From Apostichopus japonicus (lineage: Eukaryota; Echinodermata; Holothuroidea; Aspidochirotida; Stichopodidae): a stretch of 64,000 nucleotides of DNA. A program made the position numbers and the translations under genes. How positions within the stretch are numbered: position 1 is the stretch's first letter; every line of letters begins with the position of its first letter. The notes below the pieces were generated by a model. That model was not told where the DNA came from. It ran no database searches and saw only the letters and a list, made by a program, of their open reading frames with translations. The stretch spans positions 15,668,321 to 15,732,320 of the forward strand of contig NC_092578.1 of NCBI RefSeq assembly GCF_037975245.1, in the 5' to 3' direction. This document shows, in pieces, positions 46,540 through 60,390 of the stretch.

Positions 46540-47000
46540 CCTAGGCGGGATTACGAGGAGGGGTGGGGGGCACTTGCCCCTCAACTTTATCCCCAGAACT
46601 TGAGTTAATATTTTAAAACATGACAACTCTGCAATACTTGTATACGTTACCGTACTACAAGAAAGATCGCACCATTATGATGATTCTTATTTAAATCCAT
46701 TTGTTACTTTTTATGTCGCTTACTAAATCATGGCAATATTTTAATGCAGAAAGGGTTTAATTACATTTTCAAATACACAACCAGTTCTGGGAAATACCCT
46801 ATCAATATTGCACCATATTACATTTATAGGGGCTTTATAAAAACCCAAAATTTACCATAGGGGCCCCTCCCCCTTAGACCCGTCCCCAGATTGAACCCTT
46901 TCGCAGGTTTACCCCTCCCCTAGGTTTGCCCCTCTCTCCCAGGGGAGTGCCCCTCTCTACCAGGTTTGCCCCCATATTCACGCATCAAATCCCGCCACTG
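46540..47000. mobile_element. hAT-like MITE, 461 bp
   Basis: Flanked by a perfect 8-bp duplication ATGTTATG (46532-46539 and 47001-47008). Right end AATCCCGCCACTG; left end CCTAGGCGGGATT matches its complement except at three outer positions. C-rich interior, no coding signal. Confidence 0.8.
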
Positions 47001-47008
47001 ATGTTATG

Positions 47009-48205
47009 AATAACAATAGTAGCGTAAAAACCAATCGCAGTATCAGAAACGACCATTCGTTATACCACAAAGAATCGGTTACGTATAAGATTCACTTGTA
47101 ACAACCATGAATTTGTGCTCTTTTGGCGCTCCATACAACACTTAGTGATGATGGGGGAAGTTAAAAAATGTTTAGAAGTCACGTGATGTCTCTTCTCAAG
47201 CTATCAATATATGGTATAGTTTGATGATTCAAAATGTGATTTTAATTAAATGTAGGAGGCGTTCTTGAATCGGTTTCTAATTAAAAACTTAACTCACACA
47301 ATAACATTTGTGACATGAAAGCTTCAATGTATCCCCCCCCCCCTCGATCCATTAATTAATTAGATATTAGTTGTCGGCTCAATACTCTATTTATAGTAAC
47401 AGGGTGTCCTTCCCTTGTCACCATTCTCTGTCCTCTGTGTATGATGACACTTCATGTTCAAGACAGAGCTAGTTTAACCTGGCTAAATCACATTCATTCC
47501 AAGTTCATCGGAGGTATAAAGACTACAAGAGAGTGCATCTTTAGGATATGCATGGGGTGCTAATTTCCCTTATCCTGTCATGTTTAGCCAACCACCCCAT
47601 GTAGTCTAAAACATCTGAGAGGTATATCCGGGTTAGTCTTATCTATTTCTTTGTAACTATTTAACACATTTTCGTACTTTATTTGCACAACAAATGTGCC
47701 GGAAATTCAACAAATAACTGTGCAACTGACAGTTGCAATACTTCTTTTCCATCTGCTCGACTTATACTTTCTTCGCCAGTTTGCCAAAGGTAAAAACAGG
47801 GGTCAAACAAAATGCTTCATTTTGGTTAACGAAAGCTGTCCAGTTTCTTGTCAAACATACGCCGTGAATTTTATTGCGGTTCTTAATCAAACCAGGGACT
47901 TCCTGATCAAACAAATTGGTTTTTGAACCACAAAGGATGTTTGAACCTTGCTATAGAGGTCTGCAACGGCGCTGTATTTGAGTTGATTCTATATAACAAT
48001 AGCAATCTATTGTCATTCTAATTAAGCTGTTTAGGTATACTATTTACTAGACTCTGTACGCAGTGTTTGTATCCTAGCATAGTTGCTATACCACTTCTCA
48101 TTCCTTGGATTTTTAATCGCACTCGGGCCATTTTGAAAATTTAGTATATAGATAATGCTAGGTTATTAAGTACTGGTATTCGCGCGTTGTACTCGTAATT
48201 CTGCT

Positions 48206-48244
<39 letters not shown>

Positions 48245-48332
48245 TCGTACTCATAACAAGGGAAATTCTGCTTGTCCTAACGCTCATATACACTATATAG
48301 TACTCGTGCTACAGCTCTGCTGTTATTGCAGC
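47009..48332. other. Intergenic stretch
   Basis: No gene recognised. A (TA)n run lies at about 48209-48242. A 76-codon ORF near 47696 has no recognisable product. Confidence 0.4.
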
Positions 48333-48686
48333 CATAGGCGTAGGAACCCAATTTGATTGGGGGAAGTGGGAGGGGGCTGTAACGACTTGCCCGAAAAATG
48401 TAACTAAATTTTTTCGCGTTCAACGTCTAAATGTACATAACATATAGGCATGCATCGGTTATTACCTCGCATGCCAATTACATACAATCTTTTGCCGTGT
48501 TATTACCCTTCCATTTTCTTATTGGTTATCATTTTTGGGGAAATCGTTACAATAATAATGATAATAATAAAATAAGTTAAACCATGAAAAATTCTCAGCA
48601 TATTGCCTGAATTTTCACAAACATGTATTTGGTTAGGGGTGGGGACTGCAGCCCCCCCCCCCCAACCCCCGCCTCCTACGCTTATG
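48333..48686 (-). mobile_element. CATAGGCG-type MITE, 354 bp
   Basis: Starts CATAGGCGTAGGAACCC and ends CCTCCTACGCTTATG. Flanks ATTGCAGC and AGTGCAGC are an 8-bp duplication with one change. It contains the TTCGCG palindrome region and the CAGCATATTGCC segment of the family, in the opposite orientation to 37610-39994. Confidence 0.82.
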
Positions 48687-51600
48687 AGTGCAGCTAATTC
48701 GCTCATAATCGGGTAAACTCAGCTCTATGTGGCAAAACAACCAGTTGAGTGCTAATATATTTCATATAGTTACAACGTTTAGCTCAATTGAAAAGAAAAA
48801 TCTGTGTCTCGCAAATGAAGTGGCATGTCTTAGTGCTTCGTTTACCAAATTTATAAACTCAGGCAACAGTCTGAGTACACAGATTTAGCAGTGCTGCGAC
48901 TCCATCTCCTTCACCACAATAAGAACGTTAAAACTCTGTGTGTTATTGACTTCAGATGAAGGATTCTATCGATTTCATAAGTTTGCTCACAGACGGAGGT
49001 TGTTTACATTACTGATCACCTGCTATAAGTGTCTAATGATCAGGAGAGAGATAAGTAACAATGAATATCTTCAATTACCTCTCCAGACAGGAACAGGCTA
49101 TTGTATGTTTCTTTCTGAGTGTCTAACCCCTCCTCTCCCCGCCCCCCCCCCCTGCTGTACAGTACAGTATTGTGCGCAGGTGTTGTTTATCATGGCTTCC
49201 ATATGCATTATGGGAGTTACCATAGTCTCGCCGTCAGGATTTACAACATTTTGAAAGTTGCACAAATTTTGTTCAAATAAACATTTTAGAATTGATATAA
49301 GACGGTGAATATCTTTTCATCAAGCTGCCATCTGTAAACATCAGCTTCTAGACTGGTCTAGCATACCATAGGAGGTGTCAAGTCTCCTTCTATAGGGGAA
49401 TCTATATGCTAAATTCGCTTTTCATTCCTCTGTATGTAGACATACACCGCCTCGCAGGGGTAACTCTGGGTAATTCTTCCAGTATCTTATACTTCCATGC
49501 GCACACTAATTCGCTGCAAAGATTCATCTGTATTGACTGTTCTCGTTTCCCCGAAAACAGCAAACCAAATCTCACGATATTATAGTGCAGGACTGGGAAT
49601 TCACATAACCCACACACAGTAGAATCACAAATATATCCAAGGCTTGAGTTTCATCTGGATGTTCGAAACTGTCCCAATCCGTTAGTACATGCTTCGTGTG
49701 TGTTTGTGGATTGGAACGGACAGGCCCGTACCCAGGATATCTGTATTTGGTGGGGGGGCACCAACAATTTAAGGAAAGGTACTAAAGATTTAAGAAGGGC
49801 ACAATACTTGGGTCCTGTAACTTTTGAAGTTTTGTCCACAAAATAATGGCAAAGAGGGCCACAGAAGTATGTACGGGGAAGGGCACGGCCCCTGTGCCCG
49901 CACTGGCTACTTGACTGGGTAGGGGACGGACGGGGGGTATCGGTTATGGGTGGAAATAGTACTGGATGTCCCATGAATTTCACTACGAAGTTAACGCTAA
50001 TGGCATTCTATAGGAGGTTCACCCCGCCTGCCGAATCAAATTATTAACAGTCATTAACTACTTTCCAATCGGGCCATTAAATATCTCAGTATGGCAAATA
50101 CTTTTAATATGAAACGGAAAACGCTTGTTGAATTTTGAGACTGATTGACCATGTTATTTGATTTTCTTATGTTTTTTTTTTTTTTTGCTGCCATATTTTC
50201 AGGAGTATTGCTGATGACCTTTGAACTACGATGTTCAAATTAAGCGAAAAGAGCAATGACCAGAGGCTAATGTAAAACTGTCTATATACTATCGGTTTTG
50301 ATCTTGGACTGGATTGATAAAACGACTATAGTGGCGTATACTGCGTATGCAGGGCCAGATTAAGCTTGTACTGGGCCTGTAGCATTCAGCTAAGGCGCGA
50401 TCCAGTTTCGTTTTTCATCTTTGTGCAGCGGCTATGACTTCAGTTTCAATTATATACCTTCGTATTTATGCGTCACGTGTATATATATATATGTATATCA
50501 CATAGATACCACACTCCCATTAAGTTCTGTGTTAAAATAATAACTCCAACTTGAAGGACATAATTGTCTAAAATCGCTAACATAAAAAACACCCAGTCGT
50601 TCGTAAAAGTTGAAGGCACTATAGTACTTTAGTAACGGAGTCATTTATTTTGTTTTAATTTTTTATTTTTAATTCATAATTACTTCTATAATTCTATTTG
50701 ACAGTGTCTTTAGTTAACAACGACAACTTAATAATTTAACGGCGACATGCATGATATGAACATGTCCAAAATATGACACATATCAGGGCCTCGAAATTCA
50801 GGCTATTTAGCCTACTGGCTAAATGCCAGGAGATTTTCAGTTTGCCAGTAACGAAAAAACAAAAAACACTTGCATTTTGCTGTCAGTACAGACACATGTT
50901 ACTTTTGAATTAATTCAAAGAAGTTACACAGGAATAAAATACACATTAAAAATTCACATTATATTTGAAAACTTTCAAATCGGTAGGCCTATACTTTGTG
51001 ACGGATAATTTTAGATGCAAGTGTTTTTATGCCGGGAATTATCACGTGGCGTAGAAGTAAGACCTTATTAACTGCTCTTTACCTCGTCATAACCATTGTT
51101 ATAACCTCTTTTGTATTCTATATATAGTTGGTTCCGTCTGTCTTGCGTTTAGTCTTGTCAGCATATATGTAATGATAAGATGCTACATGTGGCGCTTTAA
51201 TACGCTATCCTACCGTGCGACTGTTGGGTACTAATGGAAACAGCCTGTTTCAAGTAGGGATGTGAACTGTGTGGGGCGGATACTTTTTAAGATCTCTATC
51301 ATATCGAGTATTATCCACAAATGGTATGAATCGTTTGTTTTAGGATTGTGTTACATTGTCATAAATTCACGGCGGGATTATCAATGACTTTTCAAATCCA
51401 CACACTGTTGTAGCCTACTTCGCGAATTTATGGGGTTTTCTTTTCAAAGAAGGTTGAGTTCAAATATAGTGAAAACGTATAAATCTCCGTTTAGGCTTAC
51501 CCAGGGCGAACAAAACATGGTATCGCAATAAATAGGACACCCGTTATAAGCAGGTTGATTGGTTTAACCTTTACAGGCTATCCGGACTCAATGTGGGTCG

Positions 51601-53254
51601 TTTAATTTCATTGGCGTAGATCACTCACGGTTTCCTATATTGCGCGCAACCATTCCCTCTGCCCTCCGGAAGGCTGATGATTTGTCCAAGAGGCTAGCTC
51701 GAAATTTACGGTAGTATAAGTACACAAAGTCCCCGCCCACCTACCCCTACCTCCCCACCTCCCCCACCCCCCCCCCCCACCTTGAAGTATGGACGCAGTA
51801 TGGGATCTCATGTATAATGATGCACAGGGATTTCTATTAACACCCTGCTACGTTCTTCTAACATGCCTTATGTTAGCCGTTACCATGGTAACTCTGGTTC
51901 TTACCGCCGTTTCGACTTGGAAGGAGATGTGAACTCATCCGTCTGCTTCAATTTAAATGATACAGATGAGTTTGTGTTAAACAACTCCACCAATATAATT
52001 GTTCTTTTATATCTCCGTTTGGGAGATCTACGGTAACGTGGTTTAAATGCTGCCTACCAAGAAGCTGCCATTTTGTCAGTGTGTGATGTCATAGTTACAC
52101 GTGCAGACGTGAAACTTGTTTACTTTCCTCTATAGTTGTTTTCTTTCATGCTTTCAAGGTAAATACAAATTAGTACACTCCCACTGTTACAACATATTAT
52201 ATTCTTCAGTAAATACATTGAAAGACACTTGACTCGATTTATGATCATGAACGTTAAGACCTGTCTCTTCTGACCAGTAAATCCAAGGTCAAAGTCCTCC
52301 GTGTTATTTCGCAAGTGAAAATTTTACACCTTCTTGTTTTTTTCATTTATGTCCTTTTTATACCTTTGCCGTCGCATTTCGATTTAATCAGTTCCGTTTT
52401 AGCGCTCAAATTACATCCATTAATGTTTAATGATTGAAGATTATTTTCCTACACGGGCTTGGAAAGATTGCCCCCTTGAGTTAGGCCGGTTTTTCTGTTT
52501 ACATTACAACGTGTTAGGGTGTTATTTGAACAACGAAACCAAATAATATTTACCCTTAGGGCACAATTTTATTTTCATGATCTTTTTCATAAAACAGAGA
52601 TCAGAAAGGCCTACTATCGTCTATAGTTTGGAGGCCTGTGGTCGTGGCAGCGATTTTGTTTGAACTTCTCATAATTCTCCCAGTGTCAATATGTGCAAGT
52701 GTACTCTAGCAGTATACAAATAAGAGAGTTCGCATGAGGCATATAGTTTGATATCATTGGGGAACAAAATATGATCTACGTGTTCTTCTTTAGAAGCTTT
52801 CGATAAGTAGGTAAGTGGTGAAGAGCGGTGCCCCCTTCACGAGATAATTTATCACAATTATTTTCAAAGTAGACATCAAGTATTATAGGTGCGGTATGTT
52901 TGATTGCTATATCGCGTGAGAGGCTTAGACCAGGGGGTGTCCTTTGAGGAGGGTAACACCTACGGTATGTGTCGACCAAAACTTGGCAATAGATATACAC
53001 ACAATCCAAACCTTTGCCGAGTGCGGAAACGATTTTGATTAATTTAATAACATTTTTCATGTTAAAATGGGAACCTGTTATAGCTGGTGTAGTTCATTGA
53101 CTTCTCCAGTCTGCAGAAAGTAAAAACCACTGAGGAGGGGATTACCTACCAGAGAGTAAAGGTGTTTGTACTAAACTAACTTGGTTATGTGTGCGGTTCA
53201 ATTTATCGGGTATTGAACTAGAGACGCGTTCCATAACAACTCCTTGGTGAAACC
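48687..53254. other. Intergenic stretch
   Basis: No gene recognised. CAGGCCCGTACCCAGG at 49721 looks like the terminus of another DNA element, but no partner end was found. Poly-C near 49143 and 51765. Confidence 0.4.
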
Positions 53255-55768
53255 TACGGAGAGCCAAACGTTCCATAAATGTCGAAAAAGAAAGTGAAGT
53301 GTCCAAGTTAATATATATATGTCCAATTCGATATCAACATGTTACAATTCGATATCAACATGTTACAACTCCATATGAACATGTCGAAACAAAATACAAT
53401 ATGCCATTGCGTCTATCAACATGTCAAATTCAGCATCAGCATGTCGAAAACTTGTAACAGCATGACACGTACTACACTGGTCATGTCAACATGCTATATT
53501 TACGTCTTGCTATAATTTTGGCACTTCGGCGCGCGCCAACGTTTCGTATATGTCGAGATTTATTTCAGTATGTCCAAAACTTGTGTCAGCATGTTGAGAG
53601 AAGGAAATAAAATATTTAAGCCAAAGGGATATCACGTTGATGACTTTGTACGAGATAATATTTGCCAGACCTTTGCACACCATCCCACGTACCATCAGAG
53701 TAAGAATTTGCGTTGAATTAATATTATGAACAAAGTCGGCCTGGACGTTCGGCATCGATACCGACAAGGGTGAGGAGTTGACAGGCTAGTTAACTATACC
53801 ACAAAACTGCTAATTTCCAGTTCCATCGATGCTAAATACACCGTACACATCCGTTCTCTGGTCAGTCTGTTCCCCTTTTCTCAAATTACAAATTTCAGCA
53901 TAGGCTACATTCAAATTTGCCGATAAACACGCCGCCACATGCCTTGTTGATCCATTCGTGAGTCATTGGACGCGGACAATAAATTGAAAGTTTGTAAGAA
54001 TATTCTTGGGGAAATTTCACTAGGCCCCTTTCTCCCTTTGATCCAGTCCGTGCTCTGTCTTTGGGATTTACTTCAACTAAGTTCTACTTGTATTTAGCCT
54101 ATGCTAAGTTAGGCAATGCCTAGACCAAGGCTAAAGTTAGGGTATACATACTCTTATTTCTAACGTTGCCTCTAGACGAGTTCGGAGGCGTGGTGCTATC
54201 GAAAGCTGGTTTTCTCTGACGCATTGGTTTATTTCTCCAACCAAACGCGGTATGGAAGAAAAAGTTTCTTGCAAAACATTCATTATGAATGATTATATTA
54301 AATGAACTGCTTTGTTTGGACAAAGCTTTGGCGCGACTAATACGAATAGGGGCTTGAAGATATTCTCAATGGTATATTTTCCACCTACTGCAGCAGTTTA
54401 AAACGTATTGTAACGCCGCCAACGTCTGGTAGTGTAAAACCTGTCTCGAAACCAACTGGAGGATGGTAGGGGAGGTAGATGGGGGACGGGTACAGATTAA
54501 CTCTAATTCAGGAGGCAGACACCAGAGTTGTATGTTTAATAAAAGTATAATTTCTCATCTCGTTCTACATCTACAGCGTATAATACACAATATTAACATT
54601 TGCCCAATATAACGTACTGGGGTCGGGCACAACCCAAGGATACGCAGGCATAACACTGGGGCTGCGCAAGGGTCGGGCAGTCTAAACGTCGGCAATCCAC
54701 CGGTGTCGGGCAGCACAGGCTTCGGGCATTCCGCTTGACTCGGGCAGGGCAGGTGTCGGCAATCCGCTGGACTCGGGCAGGGCAGGTGTCGGGCAATCCG
54801 CTGGACTCGGGCAGCGCAGGTGTCGGACAATCCGCTGGACTCGGGCAGCGCAGGTGTCAGGCAATCCGCTGGACTCGGGCAGCGCAGATGTCGGGCACTC
54901 TAAAATGCCTAAACACATTTGTTTGGACTTAGGCAAATATCGAAGGCTTTACCACGAGCCGCCGGAAGGAAAGTTCCTCGTCTTGCACTCGACCGACTCT
55001 CCGACTCTCTGACTCACTCATTTACGAAAGAACCCTTCATTAAAATACCCCGGAAATAACCCCCGTATACACACGTCCGTACATAAACTGTAAAAAAAGG
55101 CTTAGACCAATCATGGACTACCTGTATATAACTACGATGAGTTGCGACCAATGGGATCGACTCACACACCCACCGCCGTGCCTGCCTATGCCAGTCACGG
55201 GAATACATCGATATAGCAAAATTACGTAATCAGTTCCTGTTCCTTTTCCGGATAAACATCTCTCGTTACCTCCGCGGAGCGCAACAGATGTAACCCCTGA
55301 GGGAACGAAACGTATCTCACTAAGGAAAAGTCGTAGCTTTCCGCTACAGTATATTCAACCATAGTACCGTGTGAACGACACGAACCATGTGCAACGTTGT
55401 CATGGCAATACTTCACTACTCTTCGCTCACCATGCTGACACAAGTTTTGGACATACTGAAATAAATCTCGACATATACGAAACGTTGGCGCGCGCCGAAG
55501 TGCCAAAATTATAGCACGACGTAAATATAGCATGTTGACATGACCAATGTAGTAATGGCATGCTGTTACAAGTTTTCGACATGCTGATGTTGAATTTGAC
55601 ATGTTGATAGACGCAATGGCATATTGTATTTTGTTTCGACATGTTCATATGGAATTGTAACATGCTGATATCGAATTGTAACATGTTGATATCGATTTGG
55701 ACATATATATATTAACTTGGACACTTCACTTTCTTTTTCGACATTTATGGAACGTTTGGCTCTCCGTA
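53255..55768. mobile_element. Fold-back element with ~350-bp inverted arms
   Basis: Bases 53255 to about 53607 are the near-exact reverse complement of about 55418-55768, starting TACGGAGAGCCAAACG. A 6-bp direct repeat GAAACC flanks the pair (53249-53254 and 55769-55774). The arms are built of short words with a CATGT core. The centre holds a GC-rich 34-bp minisatellite. No integrase, polymerase or transposase is seen. A 6-bp duplication and long inverted repeats recall Polintons, but nothing else does, so a non-autonomous fold-back element is the safer reading. Confidence 0.8.
54660..54900. repeat. 34-bp GC-rich minisatellite
   Basis: About six copies of CGCAGGTGTCGGGCAATCCG followed by CTGGACTCGGGCAG, the left-hand ones more diverged. 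The Pro/Cys-rich ORFs across it are repeat artefacts. Confidence 0.85.
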
Positions 55769-58700
55769 GAAACCACGTAGCAACAGCCAGCACTATGGCA
55801 AGCGAACAAGGCCATAACGTCTGCCATGTGGTATGCGTTGACTATATGCAAGAATCCTCTTTCAACATATCATCATGTGATACGTTTAGCATTGCGAATC
55901 GCATGCATGTGTATAGCAGAAATAACAACAACTTGTCGAAAAACAGAATACGCATAACAGAAACTGTACGAGAACGATACAGTACCGTTGAGATCACACA
56001 CCGTGGCAACGATTTCTCTAAACCTCCTAACTTTGTTAAATTTGGCTTAATGTTGTCAAATTTTCAAGGCGTTTCAAATAATAGGTTCACATTTAAATGA
56101 AAGACGTTATCCTTATTGGCGACGTCATATTTCGGTAGATAGGCACTTGGAATTTCAGTTAATATGCAAATGAGGCTCCGCTACACCTTATTCATTGTCA
56201 TTCCATTGTCATGGAAATGAGCCAATGTTTTCTGTGTTTGCGAGACGAAATGCCTGCCGATCATCCTTGGGTGCATGTTACCTCTATATAACCTTTCTCA
56301 GTGTAGCAACGCTGTAAAAACAACATGTATCCCAAAAGACCCCGATCATAATAATCTTACACAGTATGCATGTAACTTGTTCAACTAGGGAATTTTCCTG
56401 CTTATCCTGGCTGTTTCTTATTTCACTCCGAGGTGACGAACAGAAGATACAGCAGTGCGATGGGGGAGGGGGCTACTATGCAGTAGCCATGTCCTCATCG
56501 TGAAGAAAAGTTGTTCGCAAAACTGCTTGCCTGCCGGAGGGAGGGGCGGGGAGGGGGAGGGGGAGGGGGGTTGGGTGCAGAGCTCGCTCAGAATGAGTCT
56601 CCGTTCTTGACCTTCAGCGATAAGGACAGAACAGTTTCACGGAGGATGGTGAATAGGTTTTAGGACAAGATCATCATTTTTTGAAAGAATTGTGCTAATT
56701 GTGTTTACTGTTGGAATATTACACAAGTAATGGGCTTACCTTTGTGCCGTTATCCATTCGACGTAGCGAGTGACGAACAGGTGCGTGCCAGACTCTAGTC
56801 CTTCCTACGGTATATGATTAATAATTTCCTTAACTCGGTGTATTAAATAAAGCCTAGCTACCGGTCTTTTTTGATGCTCAGTTATCGGTTCATGGTCATC
56901 TAGCTACTGGAGATCCATTAATTGATTTATTAAAAAAAAACGTTGCCAAACGCTATTGATAATTATGTGCTAGCTTTTACAAACTAGATAAAAGAAAGCA
57001 AACTACCATATATGTGGTTTCAGTGTGGTCGAAATAACTTGTGATGGACAACTTCCCTATAAACAGAGCTAATAAACATTGTATTCCAGTTAGGAGGTAT
57101 TCAACTCTTCAATAGTTCTTCGCAGACAAGACTGAAGAATTCAACAAGTCAAAATATAACCCAATTTATAGCCTATATCACGTTTATACATGAATTAGTT
57201 ATGGTTTTCTTCATTTATTAGAATCATGATTACTTTCTGTAAGTGGCTTTGCAAATTCTGATTCTAAAATTCATTTTAAAAAAAATGAATTTTTGCTTGC
57301 CTTGCGAGATTTAAAGTCATTCACATCGAAAATATAAGAAAATGAGCATGTCGATAAAGGCATTCCAACAACCACACAGCATAACATTTTTGTTACCTAG
57401 TAGTAGGTTTGTCCGTTAATTTTACTCCCCATAGCCTCCATCTCCCTTCTCCGTCCAGTTTCCGGGGTAAGTGATAAACTGATCCTATACTGTTTGCTTG
57501 AATGGAACAAATTGAAATTATAAATACCTGATTTTTTGGTGGGGGGGGGGGACAAAACATTGACTTGACTACAAGAATGATTTTGCGCCGTTATAATGTC
57601 ATTAGTTTGGTCTGTTAGTGTTTTGAAACCAATCCATTTGTTGTTGAACGTATTGTGAGTCATAACTTTTACAGGACTGGTAAGCTACTTTGACGTTATT
57701 GAATTTGTAACCAGGGGTGATATATGAATCCATTCATTGGTAGAAAGCAAAACGTTGGGCCTCATTAACCCTTCAGAAATAGATAAAAAAGTCTACTTAC
57801 AAGGAAAAAAGGACCAGGGAAATATATTACTAGATAAATTGTCAGTCATAGAGGAAACCAATCGGAGGATCCCAGACAACATTTATTATCCTTTGGCGTT
57901 AATTAAATTTGAGAGAAAAGAAACACATTAGAAACGATGAATTTATCATGACGTAATTGTATTGTCAGGAGACTTACTTCCGGTGTCAAACATGAAACCT
58001 CCATAATGACGTTTTCCGTTAAGATGGCGGCCGTTCACCAGCTAACTTTATGAAGTGTTTCGTCGTATATAAGCAATACAAATGACAACCGTGGTCATAG
58101 GTAAAGCGTGTACATTATATACCTCAAATAACACGGCGTTTATGTGCTTTAAAGGCATTGAAGACTCGCCCCAAACCGCGTGCGGCCATCTGAAAAAGTT
58201 ACATTCTGTTGCTTGCAAGTGACGTTTTGTTCGTGTCGCTACAAAATGCAGACCGTAATGAAACGTGATACCTTGTTATCTTTGATATCTGTTGGAGCTG
58301 TATATATTACAATATCTTTGGGTGGAATGCTCTTGTGACGTATGATACTCTTAAAAGTTCAGCTTAATCGATATTATGCTTCTCCATCTGTACCTCTCAT
58401 TCGGCGTTCAATGGAAGAAACCTTGACGAGAGTGCGATTCTCAAAAATAGGATCATTAAAGGCGCCATGCTTTAATCTCTATTTTTTAAGTTGTTGTATG
58501 GGAGTATTGCCCATGGTTGTATATAGTCAGTCATGCATATATTTATCAGCATACTAAATATAACACTATATACTCGATGACCTCACTAACGGCGTGATAT
58601 TTCCGTTAAGTGTCTGCAAGATGAAATACATGGCCCAAATTAATAATTATTCTTACTGAAGGTTACATTCGCTTCCGGTTTTGAGATATAGTTGCGCAAA

Positions 58701-59896
58701 TTGCATGTCCCGTTTGACATAACATTAAAAAGCAGGCCAGTGCATCGAGGAAAGTCCGACCTTTAATCCACAGAAATAACAATACAGGCAATCTAGGAAT
58801 ATGGAACATGATACAAGTATCGTCATTTTCAAAAATACGGGACTGGTATAATATTTGTAAAACAATGTTTGCTTTTGCAATGATCTTTATTTATGCTGGA
58901 TGGGTCGTGGTCGGGAGGGATGGCCGGGAGGGGGTGGCCGGGAGGGGTGGGGAGGAGGAGGTTGTGAAGTTCCGATACTATGATTAACTAAACGCTCATC
59001 AAAAAAAATGCCGCTTAATACCTTACAATAGCTATACGGCACTTTCATTACAAAAAAAAATCTTGGGAAAAAATTTCCTTATAGTACGCTTGTAGTGCAA
59101 TTTGTATGTCAATACCTTGTGATAATCACATTCATAGCAGCAAAATGTGTCTAGGGCGACAAAATATTTGGAATGAAACGAAATCATCAATAACTCTGTA
59201 AGTAACATGTTTTGAGTACAAAAAAAATCTAGGATGATTCTTAAAAATTGATCAGTTACGGTCTTTTGTATTTGAGTAGTAATCACTATTTTTGGCCAAA
59301 TTTTGCTACACATTTTTTACCAAAAATATCCACCAGATGAGTTTCGACCAAAAGCAAAGCCGCAAAAAAAAGAAGAAATATACAGTATTTTCTTTCTTCT
59401 CTTTTCTGTCTGTGTAATATCCCTTTGCGACCAATCACTTTGACTTCGTGTATACCTTTTACCATATACAGATATATAGACGATATATATGTGCGTGTGT
59501 GCATATACCACGATGTTTCTCGAATTTCAATTGGAATGAACAGGCGCCCCTTAATCCTTCAAGCTATTTTCACTAGTCTGTCGAAAATACTTGAAAGGAC
59601 CAATTAAGATACCTTAATATTAACAAATTTTGTTCTTTCCTTGCTCAAGGGATTTTAATCTAATATATAGCCATAGTGTGTGTTGGTTGGCCTCCTTGAA
59701 ATATTAAATATAATATTCCTTCCTGTCTTATTCGTGATAGTGCATAACAAATTTCGCAAGCTTGATGTGGGAACGAAAGTGCTCGAGGTCGGATGGTTAG
59801 ATTGTTCCGTGAGATTAATCATTATTTTCTATGGATTCAAATATGATTCAAATACAGTATACCCGTTATACCTCTACCGGTAGGAAACTTCTATAG
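55769..59896. other. Intergenic stretch
   Basis: No gene recognised. Contains G-quadruplex-like tracts at 56535-56574 and 58915-58965 and one partial dispersed repeat (58145-58290). A 64-codon ORF at 57737 has no recognisable product. Confidence 0.4.
58145..58290 (+). repeat. Dispersed family of about 370 bp, partial copy 3
   Basis: CTTTAAAGGCATTGAAGACT through ATACCTTGTTATCTTTGATA; the 3' two thirds are absent. Confidence 0.65.
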
Positions 59897-60295
59897 CATA
59901 GGCGTATAGCATAGGCGTATAGGAGCCCAATTTGATTTGGGGGGTGGGGGGCTGTAACGACTTGCCCGAGAAATATAACCAAACTTTTTCGCGCGCGTTC
60001 AACATCTTAATGTGCATACCATATAGGCATGCATCGGTTATTACATCGCATGCCAATAACACACAATCATTTGCCGTGTTATAACCATTCCATATTGGTT
60101 ATAGTAAATGGGGAAGTCGTTACAATAATCCTGATTATAATAATATCAGTTTAACCATTGAAAAACACATTGCAAATTATTTTTCTTTCAGGAGGTGCCC
60201 GAAAAATTCTCAGCATATTGCCCGAATTTTCACAAAAAAAATTGGTTGGGGGCTGCAGCCCCCCCCCCCCTCAGCCCCCGCCTCCTACGCCTATG
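59897..60295 (-). mobile_element. CATAGGCG-type MITE
   Basis: The left end has the terminal word twice (CATAGGCGTATAG, then CATAGGCGTATAGGAGCCC); the right end is CTCCTACGCCTATG. The interior is close to 48333-48686 and to the two halves of 37610-39994. No clear 8-bp duplication was found, perhaps because of the doubled left end. Confidence 0.75.
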
Positions 60296-60348
60296 GGTAT
60301 AAGTTTGCTATACCTATAGTATATTTAGCATTTGCTACATATTTCAGG

Positions 60349-60390
60349 GAGTGTTAGCTTAGTGGTAAACGCCGGTGCCTTTCAATCTAA
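60349..60390 (+). tRNA. tRNA 5'-half-like sequence
   Basis: GTGTTAGCTTAGTGGTAAAC has a perfect A box (TAGCTTAGTGG) and a D-arm-like loop, but no B box follows. It is a tRNA fragment or chance match, not a functional tRNA. Confidence 0.25.

Noticed and set aside
47696..47926. 76-codon ORF with a hydrophobic segment
   Set aside because: No conserved motif, splice context or second copy to support a gene.
54555..54936. Cys/Pro-rich minus-strand ORFs of 67-91 codons
   Set aside because: They lie across the 34-bp minisatellite and repeat its unit.
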